A stretch of 25,791 bases of DNA, from the NCBI GenBank assembly GCA_902362275.1, contig CABIWB010000002.1:81097-106887 (forward strand). The letters run 5' to 3'. Below are positions 1 through 10,132 of the stretch, in pieces (position 1 is the first letter of the stretch; each line of letters opens with the position of its first letter). Source of the stretch: Coriobacteriaceae bacterium (GTDB lineage Bacteria > Actinomycetota > Coriobacteriia > Coriobacteriales > Coriobacteriaceae). Position numbers and translations under genes: made by a program. The notes below the pieces were generated by a model. It saw only the letters and a list, made by a program, of their open reading frames with translations. It ran no database searches and was not told the DNA's origin.

Positions 1-545
1 GTGCCGAGAAGGACAAGAAAGTCGGCGCGCATGCTCATCCTGAGTGGGCGCCCCATTTGAATTCGGCTCGTGAGGATTTGACTGCCAAGTTGTTTACTCT
101 GGTCGAGGTAATTTTGGGCGTGGTGCCCCTTGTGGTTATCGGTTTATTTTTGGCTTCGAAGGACGCTACGAGTGTCGATAAACTCACCGAGGTCTTTTCG
201 CAAGAGCCCTCGATGGTGGTCACGTTTATTTCTGCGTGCTTGCAGCCGTTTGTGGCGTACATGCTGTATATGGTCTACCGCAAATACTGCGAGGGCGACG
301 CTGGTTTTGTCGCCGGCAACCTGATCAGTCTTTTGTGCTCCGAGATCCTACTGCTCAATATCCCGGGCGTCATCGGTATGGGCATCTTGCTGTGGCGTGT
401 TTGGCGCAACGTTGCCCCGCACTTTGAGAGCTGGCTGTTTGAGCGCCGTGCAATGGGCGTGTTGGCAGACATCGCGGGCTCGCTCGTGATTCTAGCCTTG
501 GCGTTTATGTTCGCCACCGCCGCCCGAGGTCTCGCGGGCATGTAG
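1..545 (+). CDS. Membrane protein of unknown function, 5'-truncated by the window
   Basis: The frame is open from position 3 to a TAG at 543-545, with 180 residues visible and no stop upstream, so the gene starts before the window. A TTG at 57 is in frame but has no ribosome site and lies inside the open frame, so I do not take it as the start. After a charged, His-containing segment the protein has about four hydrophobic stretches: VEVILGVVPLVVIGLFLA, a segment around MVVTFISACLQPFVAYMLY, one around IPGVIGMGILLW, and a last one near the C-terminus (SLVILALAFMFATAA). A conserved-looking WRVWRN/FESWLFERR loop precedes the last span. It looks like a small integral membrane protein; I do not recognise the family. 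It is followed by an inverted repeat and a strong terminator, so it ends its transcription unit. Confidence 0.7.
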   Translation, partial: AEKDKKVGAHAHPEWAPHLNSAREDLTAKLFTLVEVILGVVPLVVIGLFLASKDATSVDKLTEVFSQEPSMVVTFISACLQPFVAYMLYMVYRKYCEGDAGFVAGNLISLLCSEILLLNIPGVIGMGILLWRVWRNVAPHFESWLFERRAMGVLADIAGSLVILALAFMFATAARGLAGM

Positions 546-562
546 TCTGTCCTCACCGACCA

Positions 563-648
563 CGGAGCGCAGGGCGGGGAAACCCCTCCCTTTTGCTCAC
601 GGCTTCGCAGGGTCGCGCGAGGCAAAGGTTTCCCCGCCCTGCGCTCCG
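563..648. repeat. 22-bp perfect inverted repeat, 42-nt spacer
   Basis: The left arm at 563-584 begins CGGAGCGCAGGGCGGGG and is exactly reverse-complementary to 627-648. The spacer holds a further partial pairing (CCTTTTGC near 588-595 with GCAAAGG at 622-628), so the whole region could fold into one long hairpin. No T-run follows it, and a separate terminator lies 50 bases downstream, so it is not a simple terminator. The most likely explanation is a palindromic extragenic repeat. Confidence 0.75.
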
Positions 649-697
649 GCGTTGAGTCGTCGCGTGCTCGTTACAGAAAAGCTGATAATAAGTTTGT

Positions 698-725
698 GTG
701 CCGCCCCTTTGGGGCGGCACTTTTT
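698..725 (+). terminator. Strong Rho-independent terminator
   Basis: GTGCCGCCCC (698-707), loop TTT, GGGGCGGCAC (711-720), then five T. This is a perfect 10-bp GC-rich stem with a minimal loop and U tract. It would end transcripts coming from the truncated membrane-protein gene. Confidence 0.9.
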
Positions 726-978
726 GTGTGGGGTTCCGGTCTCCACAATTTCCGTCAAGCTTTTGGTTAGGTTTTGGTCGGTTGGCGCAAGAGCGGAAGG
801 GCAAAAGATTGCTGGCGAAAAAAGCTCAAAGAAAGTGCTGGTAGGCGAGTTGTTGAGCTTTTTGACAGTTTTCTGACAAAAGAATCTTTGCGGCTATTGC
901 CGGCAATTGCGTTGTCGCGGTCATGGCGGTGCGGGATGCTGGTCGTAAGCGTCGAATGCTCCGATTTTGGAGGCCAGC

Positions 979-1401
979 ATGGATCTGTTTCTTGAGACTC
1001 CGCAGCAACAAGCTGAGCGCATGCTGCGTCAGCAGCAACGACTCATGGAGATGCAAATGCAGGGGGCGGCAGCCCAGCCCCCTGCGCAAAATGCCACGCC
1101 TGCGGTTTCGCCTGCGGGCGAATCGGCACCAGAGGCCTATTCCGTACAGCAAGATTCATATGCGCAGGAGCTCGCGTTCGACAAGCGTCGTGCGCGTCGT
1201 CGCCGCGTGGGCCAGCACCTGCGCACATTGGCGATGATCGTGCTCATCCCGCTGGGGCTTGCGGTCATCTTTTTGGCGTCGTATGCCCTCACATGCATCC
1301 TCAACGGCGCATCGCCCAACGAGGTGCTCCAACATCTAACGGCCCTGGGCCAGCGCCTAGGCGACGTCATAACAACCATCCGCGCCGGCTGGGAGAGTTA
1401 G
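979..1401 (+). CDS. Small single-span membrane protein of unknown function
   Basis: It has 140 residues. ATG 979 is chosen because GGAGG (969-973) sits five bases upstream; an in-frame TTG at 967 overlaps that ribosome site and is unlikely. The N-terminal 50 residues are rich in Gln, Met, Ala and Pro (LETPQQQAERMLRQQQRLMEM), giving a probable short coiled coil followed by a disordered segment. A basic stretch (DKRRARRRRVGQHLR) then precedes one hydrophobic segment (AMIVLIPLGLAVIFLASYALTCIL). A short C-terminal part follows. By the positive-inside rule the long N-terminal region should be cytoplasmic. I do not recognise a family. It is bounded by a terminator upstream and AT-richer DNA downstream. 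Confidence 0.65.
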   Translation: MDLFLETPQQQAERMLRQQQRLMEMQMQGAAAQPPAQNATPAVSPAGESAPEAYSVQQDSYAQELAFDKRRARRRRVGQHLRTLAMIVLIPLGLAVIFLASYALTCILNGASPNEVLQHLTALGQRLGDVITTIRAGWES

Positions 1402-1502
1402 CGTTTGTCGCATTAGGACTTCGAGGGTGTAGGGATTGTCGCCACGAGTAGAATCCTTGCATCCTGTTGGTCCTGTCGTGCGACTGAATAGTATTATTGA
1501 AG

Positions 1503-2198
1503 ATGAATAATAATAGAAAATGCCATGTTAAGGTACTTAACGACATCCTTGGAGAATCTGGCGTCGTCGCCTTCGGAGCGAAGCTATCAAGAGATGGTCT
1601 GTGCATACAGGCAATACAAAAAGGAGGTACTCGGTTGAATCTGACCTTTGAGGGATTCTTAAAAGGCTATTGCCGAGAACTATCCGGACAGCAGTCGCTG
1701 AGTTTTAGAAAATTGGTTGAGCAGGCGACGACGGATGCGCCGCGCGTGGCGGAGCCTCTGTTTTTGCTCGCTTTGGCGCAAGGAAAAGCCGAATACGTTC
1801 TGGGCTTATCCGAGGGCTCGTGGATGGAACAGGATTACCGAGACGTTTTATCCTTGTACGGCCAAGCGGGTAGCATGACGTCTCTATGCGCTAAAAGTGA
1901 GCTCCCTAATCGTTATGCCAACGTTTGGCGTGCGTATAGAGCAGTGAAGGAAAAGCCGGCGGCCGATAGAAGGGTGAACGCCCTGATGAGAAAGAAAACG
2001 CTGGAAGCATTGGAGGAATCGGGTGTAACGCGCTATGGCCTTTGCCGTGCTCTGCGCCTGAATAAAGGAAACGTATACGCATACTTGGCCGGCGATGACT
2101 CAAAGGTGAGCAGGAAAACGGCGCGCCGCATTATGGAATATGCGGAGGAGAGGGGCACCCAAGAAGGGGCCGGGCACCCGGTGTGTGTGACGGGGTAA
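1503..2198 (+). CDS. Helix-turn-helix protein, antitoxin/regulator-like; start uncertain
   Basis: From ATG 1503 this gives 231 residues. The C-terminal third (RKKTLEALEESGVTRYGLCR ... VSRKTARRIMEYAEE) reads as an XRE-like helix-turn-helix: two helices, a turn with LNKGNVYAYLAGD, and a further helix. The middle is helical and Leu/Ala-rich with no recognised catalytic motif. The start is ambiguous. ATG 1503 has no good ribosome site, while AAAAAGGAGG (1618-1627) is followed after seven bases by an in-frame TTG at 1635, which would give 187 residues beginning NLTFEGFLKGY. DNA from about 1480 to 1660 is visibly richer in A and T than its neighbours, suggesting transfer or decay. The arrangement recalls antitoxin partners of toxin-antitoxin pairs, but no toxin gene is visible beside it. 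The function is inferred only from the HTH. Confidence 0.6.
   Translation: MNNNRKCHVKVLNDILGESGVVAFGAKLSRDGLCIQAIQKGGTRLNLTFEGFLKGYCRELSGQQSLSFRKLVEQATTDAPRVAEPLFLLALAQGKAEYVLGLSEGSWMEQDYRDVLSLYGQAGSMTSLCAKSELPNRYANVWRAYRAVKEKPAADRRVNALMRKKTLEALEESGVTRYGLCRALRLNKGNVYAYLAGDDSKVSRKTARRIMEYAEERGTQEGAGHPVCVTG
1527..1541. promoter_or_regulatory. Perfect 6+6 inverted repeat, possible operator
   Basis: GTTAAG-GTA-CTTAAC lies 94 bases before the well-spaced TTG start at 1635 and downstream of a weak promoter-like pair (TTGGTC 1467-1472, TAGTAT 1489-1494, 16-base spacing). If translation starts at 1635, this dyad lies in the 5' leader of a gene for an HTH protein, a usual place for an autoregulatory operator. 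If translation starts at 1503, it is coding. Confidence 0.3.
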
Positions 2199-2249
2199 GA
2201 TTGATCGCGGTTTTGATTGGTGCTCGATTGGGTTTGTTGGGCGGAGTTT

Positions 2250-3605
2250 ATGTCTGCTATTGATATTGTGCTTGTTGTGATCGCCTTGGTGGCGGTGGGG
2301 GTTGCTGTGGCTTGCGCCCTCCAGCTCAAGAGCCTGCGTGCCGAATTGCGGGAGCGTGGCGACAGTAGCGCGGAAACGCTGGCAGCACTCGAGCAGGCCA
2401 ACAACGCGCTCGATGCCCTGAACGTCGCGCTGGCCGAAACTCGCCGCACGGCCAATGCCATCGCGCAGCAGCAGACGACAGATGCGGCCGTGGAGCAGCA
2501 ACGTTACCTGACCATCGCACGTGAGTTTTCGCAAGCTGGTGACCGGATGGATGACCTGCGTCGCGAGACGGCCCAACAGCTCGGTGCCAACCGCGAGGGC
2601 ATCGAGCACCGCCTGGACAAGGTGCGCGAGACGGTCGATGCCCAGCTGGGTGCTATCCGCAAAGACAACAACGTGCAACTCGATCAGATGCGCGCGACGG
2701 TGGACGAGAAGCTTTCCCGCACGCTCAACGATCGCCTGTCGGCATCGTTTAAGCAGGTGAGCGACCAGCTCGAGGCCGTGTACAAGGGCCTGGGCGACAT
2801 GCAGTCCATCGCCACCGGCGTGGGCGACCTTAAGCGCGTGCTGGGCAACGTGAAGGCGCGTGGCATTTTGGGCGAGGTGCAGCTGGGTGCAATTCTGGCG
2901 GACATCCTTACACCCGACCAGTATCTGGAAAACGTCGCCACCAAGCCCGGCGCCTCGGAGCGCGTTGAGTTTGCCGTCAAGCTGCCGGTGGACGAGGGCG
3001 ACCCCGTGCTGCTGCCGATTGACTCCAAGTTTCCGGGCGACGCGTACGAGCACTTGCTCGACGCGCAGGAGTCGGGTGACGCTGAGGCCGTCGCCGCAGC
3101 GCGCAAGACGCTCGACACCATGGTCAAGCGCGAGGCCAAGGATATCTGCGAAAAGTACCTGAGTGTGCCGGCAACGACCAACTTTGGCATCATGTTCGTG
3201 CCGTTTGAAGGACTGTACGCCGAGGTCGTCAGCCGCCCCGGGCTTATCGAGACCCTGGGCCGCGACTATCACGTCAACGTTGCCGGCCCCAGCACCATGG
3301 CAGCCATTCTCAACAGCCTGCAGATGAGTTACCAAACGTTTAAGCTGCAAAAACGCACCGACGATGTACTGCGAGTGCTCTCCGCCGTCAAGGCCGAGCT
3401 GCCGCGCTATCAAAAGGCGCTGCGCCGCGCCCAGCAGCAGATCGAGACCGCGGGCAAAACGGTCGAGGGCATTATCACCACGCGCACCAACGTCATGGAG
3501 CGCAAACTCAAGGATATCGACGCGCTGGAAGATGCCGAGGAGGCCGACGAGATCTTGGGGCCCACATCCGCGGAGCTGCTCGCAGACCAAAAAGACGAGG
3601 ACTAA
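2250..3605 (+). CDS. rmuC: DNA recombination protein RmuC
   Basis: It has 451 residues. ATG 2250 is chosen over an upstream TTG (2217) because the protein then begins with the usual N-terminal anchor (SAIDIVLVVIALVAVGVAVACALQL). The ribosome site GCGGAG sits close to it. The anchor is followed by a long charged helical region (about residues 28-200) typical of the RmuC coiled coil. The conserved nuclease-like core then contains RGILGEVQLGAILADIL, VEFAVKLP and PIDSKFP (D258, K260), matching the RmuC PD-(D/E)XK-type motifs, and GIMFVPFEGLYAEV. RmuC proteins limit DNA inversions and rearrangements and are thought to act as membrane-tethered nucleases. The gene sits upstream of an ABC exporter and near nth and mfd, so the block is rich in DNA repair genes. 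Family assignment is secure; the exact role here is inferred. Confidence 0.93.
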   Translation: MSAIDIVLVVIALVAVGVAVACALQLKSLRAELRERGDSSAETLAALEQANNALDALNVALAETRRTANAIAQQQTTDAAVEQQRYLTIAREFSQAGDRMDDLRRETAQQLGANREGIEHRLDKVRETVDAQLGAIRKDNNVQLDQMRATVDEKLSRTLNDRLSASFKQVSDQLEAVYKGLGDMQSIATGVGDLKRVLGNVKARGILGEVQLGAILADILTPDQYLENVATKPGASERVEFAVKLPVDEGDPVLLPIDSKFPGDAYEHLLDAQESGDAEAVAAARKTLDTMVKREAKDICEKYLSVPATTNFGIMFVPFEGLYAEVVSRPGLIETLGRDYHVNVAGPSTMAAILNSLQMSYQTFKLQKRTDDVLRVLSAVKAELPRYQKALRRAQQQIETAGKTVEGIITTRTNVMERKLKDIDALEDAEEADEILGPTSAELLADQKDED

Positions 3606-3622
3606 TTGCATCTGACGGCGGA

Positions 3623-3653
3623 GCGCCTGCGCAAGCACGGCGCGGGCGCTTTT
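3623..3653 (+). terminator. Probable Rho-independent terminator after rmuC
   Basis: GCGCCTGCGC (3623-3632) pairs with GCGCGGGCGC (3640-3649), with one T-G wobble and a seven-base loop, and four T follow. The U tract is short, so strength is uncertain. Confidence 0.55.
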
Positions 3654-3685
3654 CGCATCGCGCTTGTCTGAAGCGTGCTCCAATG

Positions 3686-3694
3686 TGCAACAAT
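3686..3694 (+). promoter_or_regulatory. Extended -10 promoter element before the ABC exporter gene
   Basis: TGCAACAAT is an extended -10 (TG-N-AACAAT), 34 bases before the chosen ATG. TTGTCT at 3664-3669 could be a -35, but the spacing of 19 is long. It follows the rmuC terminator, so the exporter probably has its own promoter. Confidence 0.4.
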
Positions 3695-3728
3695 GGCGTT
3701 TCGCCCTATCAGACGCGAAAGGAAGCCC

Positions 3729-5531
<1,803 letters not shown>

Positions 5532-5594
5532 GCGTCTCGGACGTGGGACAATTGTGCCCATAAGTTTATTGTGCCGTTGAGCCGAGGAGTCGTT

Positions 5595-6260
5595 ATGCCA
5601 CGCGAGACCAATGCTGCCAAACGCGAGCGCGCCGTTGAGGTGTGCGAGCGCCTCAACCGTCGCTATGGCCCGGTCGAGTGCTTTTTGGACCACGAGAATC
5701 CCTTCAGGCTGCTCATCGCGGTACTGCTCTCGGCGCAGACGACCGACGCGCAGGTCAACAAGGTGACGCCGAAGCTGTTTTCCCAGTGGCCCACGCCCGA
5801 GACCATGGCACAGGCAAGCGTGGCCGATGTGGCCGATACCATCAAGTCGCTTGGCTTTTATAAGAGCAAGGCCAAGCACGCCGTGGAGGCCGCGCAGATG
5901 ATCGTTGCCGATTACGGCGGCGAGGTACCTGCCGACATGAAGGAACTCGTCAGGCTGCCGGGTGTGGGACGCAAAACGGCGAACATCGTGCTCAACGTGG
6001 GGTTTGGCATTGTCGAGGGCATCGCGGTCGATACACACGTCAACCGCATCGCACACCGCCTGATGCTGAGCCCCAAGACGCATGCCAAGGAGCCGCTCAA
6101 GACCGAGCAAGATCTGCTCAAGATTTTGCCGCACGAGTATTGGGAGTCGGTCAACCACCAGTGGATTACCTTTGGCCGTGAGATCTGCGACGCCCGCAAA
6201 CCTAAGTGCGACGAGTGCCCGCTGGCGGATTTGTGCCCCAGCGTGCGCGTGGCGGGGTAG
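5595..6260 (+). CDS. nth: Endonuclease III (DNA glycosylase/AP lyase)
   Basis: It has 221 residues. ATG 5595 is preceded by GAGGAG with five-base spacing; a GTG at 5571 overlaps the ribosome site region and is rejected. The helix-hairpin-helix LPGVGRKTAN carries the catalytic lysine (K127), and AVDTHVNRIAHR carries the catalytic aspartate (D146). The C-terminus has the iron-sulfur ligands C198-X6-C205-X2-C208-X5-C214. Length and all motifs match bifunctional endonuclease III, which excises oxidised pyrimidines and nicks the abasic site in base excision repair. It lies 63 bases after the ABC exporter and 157 bases before mfd. GACAAT in the upstream gap could be a -10 element. Assignment is secure. 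Confidence 0.97.
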   Translation: MPRETNAAKRERAVEVCERLNRRYGPVECFLDHENPFRLLIAVLLSAQTTDAQVNKVTPKLFSQWPTPETMAQASVADVADTIKSLGFYKSKAKHAVEAAQMIVADYGGEVPADMKELVRLPGVGRKTANIVLNVGFGIVEGIAVDTHVNRIAHRLMLSPKTHAKEPLKTEQDLLKILPHEYWESVNHQWITFGREICDARKPKCDECPLADLCPSVRVAG

Positions 6261-6364
6261 GGCGGAACGCATTTTCGTCTGGCGTTTTTTGCGGGGCTGG
6301 GTTTGCCCTTGAACCGGAGTCCTCTCCATGCGTTACCATGACAGACAATGTATTTGACGTACGA

Positions 6365-6392
6365 CCCGCCGAGCTTGCCCCGGCGGGCTTTT
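6365..6392 (+). terminator. Hairpin with short T-run just before mfd
   Basis: CCCGCCG (6365-6371) pairs with CGGCGGG (6381-6387) across a nine-base loop, followed by CTTTT. It ends 25 bases before the mfd ATG. It could terminate read-through from nth, or act in the mfd leader if a promoter lies upstream (TTGAAC 6309-6314 and TACCAT 6334-6339 are weak candidates, spacing 19). Confidence 0.5.
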
Positions 6393-6417
6393 GGCGTTGC
6401 AATGCCGGAGGAACAGC

Positions 6418-9400
6418 ATGCTCATTCACCGTATAGCCGCGCAGCTCTACACTGCCGAGGCCTTGCAGACCGTCGAGGCCGGGCTCGATGCTGGCGAGGA
6501 CGTGACGCTGGCTGTGTCGCAGTCGGGCCGCACGCTTATGGCGGCCGCCCAGTTTGCGCGCCGTCCGCGCCCGACGGTCTATATCGTGAGCGGCGAGGAT
6601 GCGGCCGATCGCGCCGCGCGTAGCCTTGCCGCCTACGTGGGCCTGGCGCACGTGTGTCGTTTTCCCGAGCGCAAGGACTATCCGTGGCGCGAGCAGGCGC
6701 CCGACGACGCCGTGGTGGCGCAGCGCTGCGAGGCATTGGGGCGCATCGTGCGTGGGGACAACTGCATCATGGTTGCCTCAGCCCGTGCGCTGCTGCGCTG
6801 CGTGCCGCCGGTCGAGAGCCACTACTGGGAGTCCACCACTTTTGCGGTGGGCGAGGAGATTCCTTTTGACGAGGTGCCGCAGCGCCTGGTGGGCATTGGC
6901 TACACCAATGCCGGCGCCGCCGACGCGCCCGGCCTGTTCCGTGTGCACGGCGACACCGTCGAGGTGTTTCCCGCGCAGGAGAAGGCGCCCGTGCGCATTG
7001 AGTTCTTTGGCGACGAGATTGACCGCATCCGCCGCATGGTGAGCTCAACGGGGCAGACCATCGGCAACGAGGACAGTATCGAGATCTTCCCCTGCCGTGA
7101 GCTGGCGCTTACCGACGAAGCCGTCCACAACATGCATGTGGCGCTCTATCGCGCCAGCCAGGACGACAGCAAACTGGCGGCGCTGCTCGAGATGGTGGAT
7201 GCACGCATCGTCACGCCCGAGCTCGACCGCTTTTTGCCGGTGATGTACGGCCAGACCGTGAGCCCGCTGGCACACGTGAGCGGCAAGGCGCTCGTGGTTC
7301 TGTCCGAGCCGCGCTCGCTGTTCGACGACTGCCTGCGCGCCTACGAGGATATCGAGGCGCGTGCCGGCGAGGCGGGGATTGACCGACTGGATGGCCTGTA
7401 TGTACGTGCCCAGCAGCTCGATTTTGGTGCTCAGCAGCGCCTGAACTATGTGAGCCTGATTCGCGCCGGCGGCGCGGTTACGGCCGAGCTCAAGATTGAG
7501 CAGCCTGCTATCGCAGGCTCGGACAACCGCTTTATGACGCGTATTCAGGAGGTCGTGGGCAAGCGCTACGCCTGCGTGTTTGCCATTCCCGACCGCGGGG
7601 CGCGCGAGTCGATGGAGCTCACCTTTGGCGACGAGAGCATTACCTTTGAGGAATCGCTGACCGCGGCGCCCGAAAATGTCGGCGCTATCGGCGACCGCGT
7701 TCGCGTGGCAGCGGCGGATTCCGCCGACCGTGCCGCACGCCAGGAGGCCCATGCTTCCATTCGCGAGCGTAAGGCCGACGCGCTCAACGCCCGCTCGCTC
7801 GAGGCGGGCGCCGCGCAGGCTGCCGCCGGCGCTGCCGTGCCCACCATCTCGCGCGGGCGCGTGACCTTTGTGGACGCTGCCCTGCCGCAGGGCGTGGTGG
7901 TGCCCGACGCCAATTTGGCCGTGTTCTCGATCGCCGACCTCAATGCCCGCATGGATGCCAACCGCGCGCGCAGCCGCCGCAAGGTTGACATTACGCAGAT
8001 CACCTTCCCGTTTAAGCCGGGCGACTACGTGGTGCACGCTACCCACGGCATCGCGCTCTTTAGCGAGATCGCGCGCCAGGAAGTGGGCGGCAAGGAGCGC
8101 GACTACTTTTTGCTGGAATATGCCGACGGCGACAAGCTCTACGTGCCGCTCGAGCAGGTCGACCGCATCACACGCTATGTTGGCCCCGACGGCGACAAGC
8201 CGCGCCTGACCAGGCTCAACACTGCCGACTGGACGCGTGCCACCAATAAGGCGCGCAAGAATGCCAAAAAGCTGGCGTTTGACCTGGTCGACCTGTATAC
8301 GCGCCGCTCGTCGATCGCAGGCATCGCCTGCCCGCCCGATACGCCCGAGCAGATCGAGATGGAGGAGAGCTTCCCCTACGACGAGACGCGCGACCAGCTG
8401 GAGGCTATCGCCGACATCAAGGCCGACATGGAGGCGCCCAAGCCCATGGACCGCCTGCTGTGCGGCGACGTGGGTTTCGGCAAGACCGAGGTTGCCCTGC
8501 GCGCGGCGTTTAAGTGCGTGGACTCCGGCCGCCAAGTCATGGTGCTCTGCCCCACGACCATTCTGGCCCAGCAGCACTACGAGACGTTTTTTGAGCGCTT
8601 TGCCCCGTTTGGCCTCGAGGTCGAAGTGCTCAGCCGCTTCCGCACCCCGGCGCAGCAGAAGCGTGCGCTTAAGGCGTTTGCCGAGGGCACGATTGATGTG
8701 CTCATCGGCACGCACCGCTTGCTTTCGGCCGATGTGAACCCCAAGAACCTGGGCATGGTGATCATCGACGAGGAGCAGCGCTTTGGCGTTCAGCACAAGG
8801 AGCAGCTCAAGAACCTGCGCGAGCAGATTGACGTGCTCACGCTTTCGGCAACGCCGATTCCGCGAACCATGCAGATGGCCACGAGCGGCGTGCGCGACAT
8901 GAGCCTGATCACCACACCGCCGACCGGGCGTCGTCCCGTGATCGTGCACGTGGGGGAGTACGACCCCGACGTGGTGAGTGCGGCGATTCGCCTGGAGGTG
9001 GGTCGCGGCGGACAGGTGTACTACGTGTCCAACCGCGTCAAGACCATCGACGACGCCGTGGCGCGCGTGCACGAGGCCGCGCCCGAGGCGCGCGTGGGCG
9101 TGGCGCACGGCAAGATGAGCCCGCGCGAGGTCGAGGACGTGATGATCGAGTTTGCGACCAAAAAGATCGATGTGCTTATCGCCACGACCATCGTGGAGAG
9201 CGGCATCGACAACGCAACGGCCAACACGCTCATCATCGAGGATTCGCAGCGTCTGGGTCTGGCACAGCTCTACCAGCTCAAGGGCCGTGTGGGCCGTTCT
9301 GCCACGCAGGCATACGCGTACTTTATGTTCCCCGGCGAGCTGCCGCTCACCGAGGAGGCGACGGCGCGCCTGACCGCGCTTTCCGAGTTCCAAGACCTGG

Positions 9401-10050
9401 GCAGCGGCATGCGCATTGCCATGCGCGACCTGGAGATTCGCGGCGCCGGCTCGCTTATGGGGGCCGAGCAGCACGGCAACCTGTCGAGCGTGGGCTTTGA
9501 CCTGTTTACGCAGATGCTGGGCCAGGCTGTGGCCGAGGCGCGCGGCGATGACGACGCCGGCGTGGAAGCGGCGAGCGTGGGTATTAATCTGCCGGCCGAC
9601 TACTTCTTGTCCGAGGAGTACCTGCCGGCGGTGGACCAGCGCGTGCTCGTGTACCGCAAGCTCGCAGCGGCCGAGGACCTGGAGAGCATCGATGAGGTGC
9701 AGGAAGAGACCGAGGCCGCGCATGGCGAGCTGCCGTTGGCAGGACTCAACCTGTTCAATCGCGCACGAATCCGCATTCGCGGCGAGCGCCTGGGGCTCGA
9801 GAGCGTCACGCTCAGCGGCGGTCGCATCACGTTTTTGGGCGTCGACGTGCCCAAGAAGGTGGCCTTTGAGCTAAAGACCCGCTATGGCGCGGTGAACTTC
9901 CCCAAGAGCCGCAAGCTGTCGGTGCCCTACAAGGCGGGCGCCGGCGCGGGCAGCGGCCTGGGTCGCGGTCTCGACGCCAACGACGGTACCGGCCCGGTGG
10001 CCGCGGCACTCATGCTGCTGCAGCAGTTGGGTGCTAGCGACGACGACTAA
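6418..10050 (+). CDS. mfd: Transcription-repair coupling factor Mfd
   Basis: It has 1210 residues; ATG 6418 has GGAGG (6407-6411) six bases upstream, and the longer TTG 6391 overlaps the hairpin. The N-terminal region is UvrB-like (GLFRVHGDTVEVFPA, VRIEFFGDEIDRIR). A charged, Ala-rich stretch (about residues 430-480) leads to the CarD-like RNA-polymerase-binding domain (FKPGDYVVHATHGIALF, from residue 532). The translocase motor has Walker A GDVGFGKT (683-690) and a DEEQ box (784-787). Further motifs are LSATPIPRTMQMA, GIDNATANTLIIE and QLYQLKGRVGRS. The C-terminal TRCF regulatory domain follows. Mfd displaces RNA polymerase stalled at lesions and recruits UvrA. The protein is about 60 residues longer than E. 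coli Mfd, the extra length being partly in the Ala-rich linker and the Gly-rich C-terminus. Assignment is secure. Confidence 0.98.
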   Translation: MLIHRIAAQLYTAEALQTVEAGLDAGEDVTLAVSQSGRTLMAAAQFARRPRPTVYIVSGEDAADRAARSLAAYVGLAHVCRFPERKDYPWREQAPDDAVVAQRCEALGRIVRGDNCIMVASARALLRCVPPVESHYWESTTFAVGEEIPFDEVPQRLVGIGYTNAGAADAPGLFRVHGDTVEVFPAQEKAPVRIEFFGDEIDRIRRMVSSTGQTIGNEDSIEIFPCRELALTDEAVHNMHVALYRASQDDSKLAALLEMVDARIVTPELDRFLPVMYGQTVSPLAHVSGKALVVLSEPRSLFDDCLRAYEDIEARAGEAGIDRLDGLYVRAQQLDFGAQQRLNYVSLIRAGGAVTAELKIEQPAIAGSDNRFMTRIQEVVGKRYACVFAIPDRGARESMELTFGDESITFEESLTAAPENVGAIGDRVRVAAADSADRAARQEAHASIRERKADALNARSLEAGAAQAAAGAAVPTISRGRVTFVDAALPQGVVVPDANLAVFSIADLNARMDANRARSRRKVDITQITFPFKPGDYVVHATHGIALFSEIARQEVGGKERDYFLLEYADGDKLYVPLEQVDRITRYVGPDGDKPRLTRLNTADWTRATNKARKNAKKLAFDLVDLYTRRSSIAGIACPPDTPEQIEMEESFPYDETRDQLEAIADIKADMEAPKPMDRLLCGDVGFGKTEVALRAAFKCVDSGRQVMVLCPTTILAQQHYETFFERFAPFGLEVEVLSRFRTPAQQKRALKAFAEGTIDVLIGTHRLLSADVNPKNLGMVIIDEEQRFGVQHKEQLKNLREQIDVLTLSATPIPRTMQMATSGVRDMSLITTPPTGRRPVIVHVGEYDPDVVSAAIRLEVGRGGQVYYVSNRVKTIDDAVARVHEAAPEARVGVAHGKMSPREVEDVMIEFATKKIDVLIATTIVESGIDNATANTLIIEDSQRLGLAQLYQLKGRVGRSATQAYAYFMFPGELPLTEEATARLTALSEFQDLGSGMRIAMRDLEIRGAGSLMGAEQHGNLSSVGFDLFTQMLGQAVAEARGDDDAGVEAASVGINLPADYFLSEEYLPAVDQRVLVYRKLAAAEDLESIDEVQEETEAAHGELPLAGLNLFNRARIRIRGERLGLESVTLSGGRITFLGVDVPKKVAFELKTRYGAVNFPKSRKLSVPYKAGAGAGSGLGRGLDANDGTGPVAAALMLLQQLGASDDD

Positions 10051-10061
10051 CAAGTAGGGGC

Positions 10062-10096
10062 GTGGCGGGGCTACCAGTTGTTCTTTGCCCCGCTAC
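10062..10096 (+). terminator. Hairpin after mfd, weak terminator candidate
   Basis: GTGGCGGGGC (10062-10071) pairs with GCCCCGCTAC (10087-10096) with one wobble and a 15-base loop. No T-run follows, so this may only stabilise the 3' end. Confidence 0.3.
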
Positions 10097-10132
10097 CTCG
10101 CGGGTTGATTCCAGTCCCATCGAAAGGAAAGC

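Larger units (their letters stand above)
546..978. other. Intergenic stretch with long inverted repeat and terminator
   Basis: This gap of 433 bases holds no convincing gene. It contains a 22-base perfect inverted repeat (563-584 with 627-648), a Rho-independent terminator (698-725), and about 240 bases with no clear structure. A TTGACA hexamer lies at 862-867, but no acceptable -10 sits at normal spacing, so I do not call a promoter there. Confidence 0.6.

Noticed and set aside
862..890. TTGACA promoter before the small membrane protein gene
   Set aside because: No acceptable -10 hexamer lies 15-19 bases downstream.
7045..9723. Very long minus-strand open frame (892 codons) opposite mfd
   Set aside because: It is a GC-rich shadow of mfd: the + strand frame has all Mfd motifs, while the minus frame has His/Arg/Gly-rich low-complexity protein and no family features.
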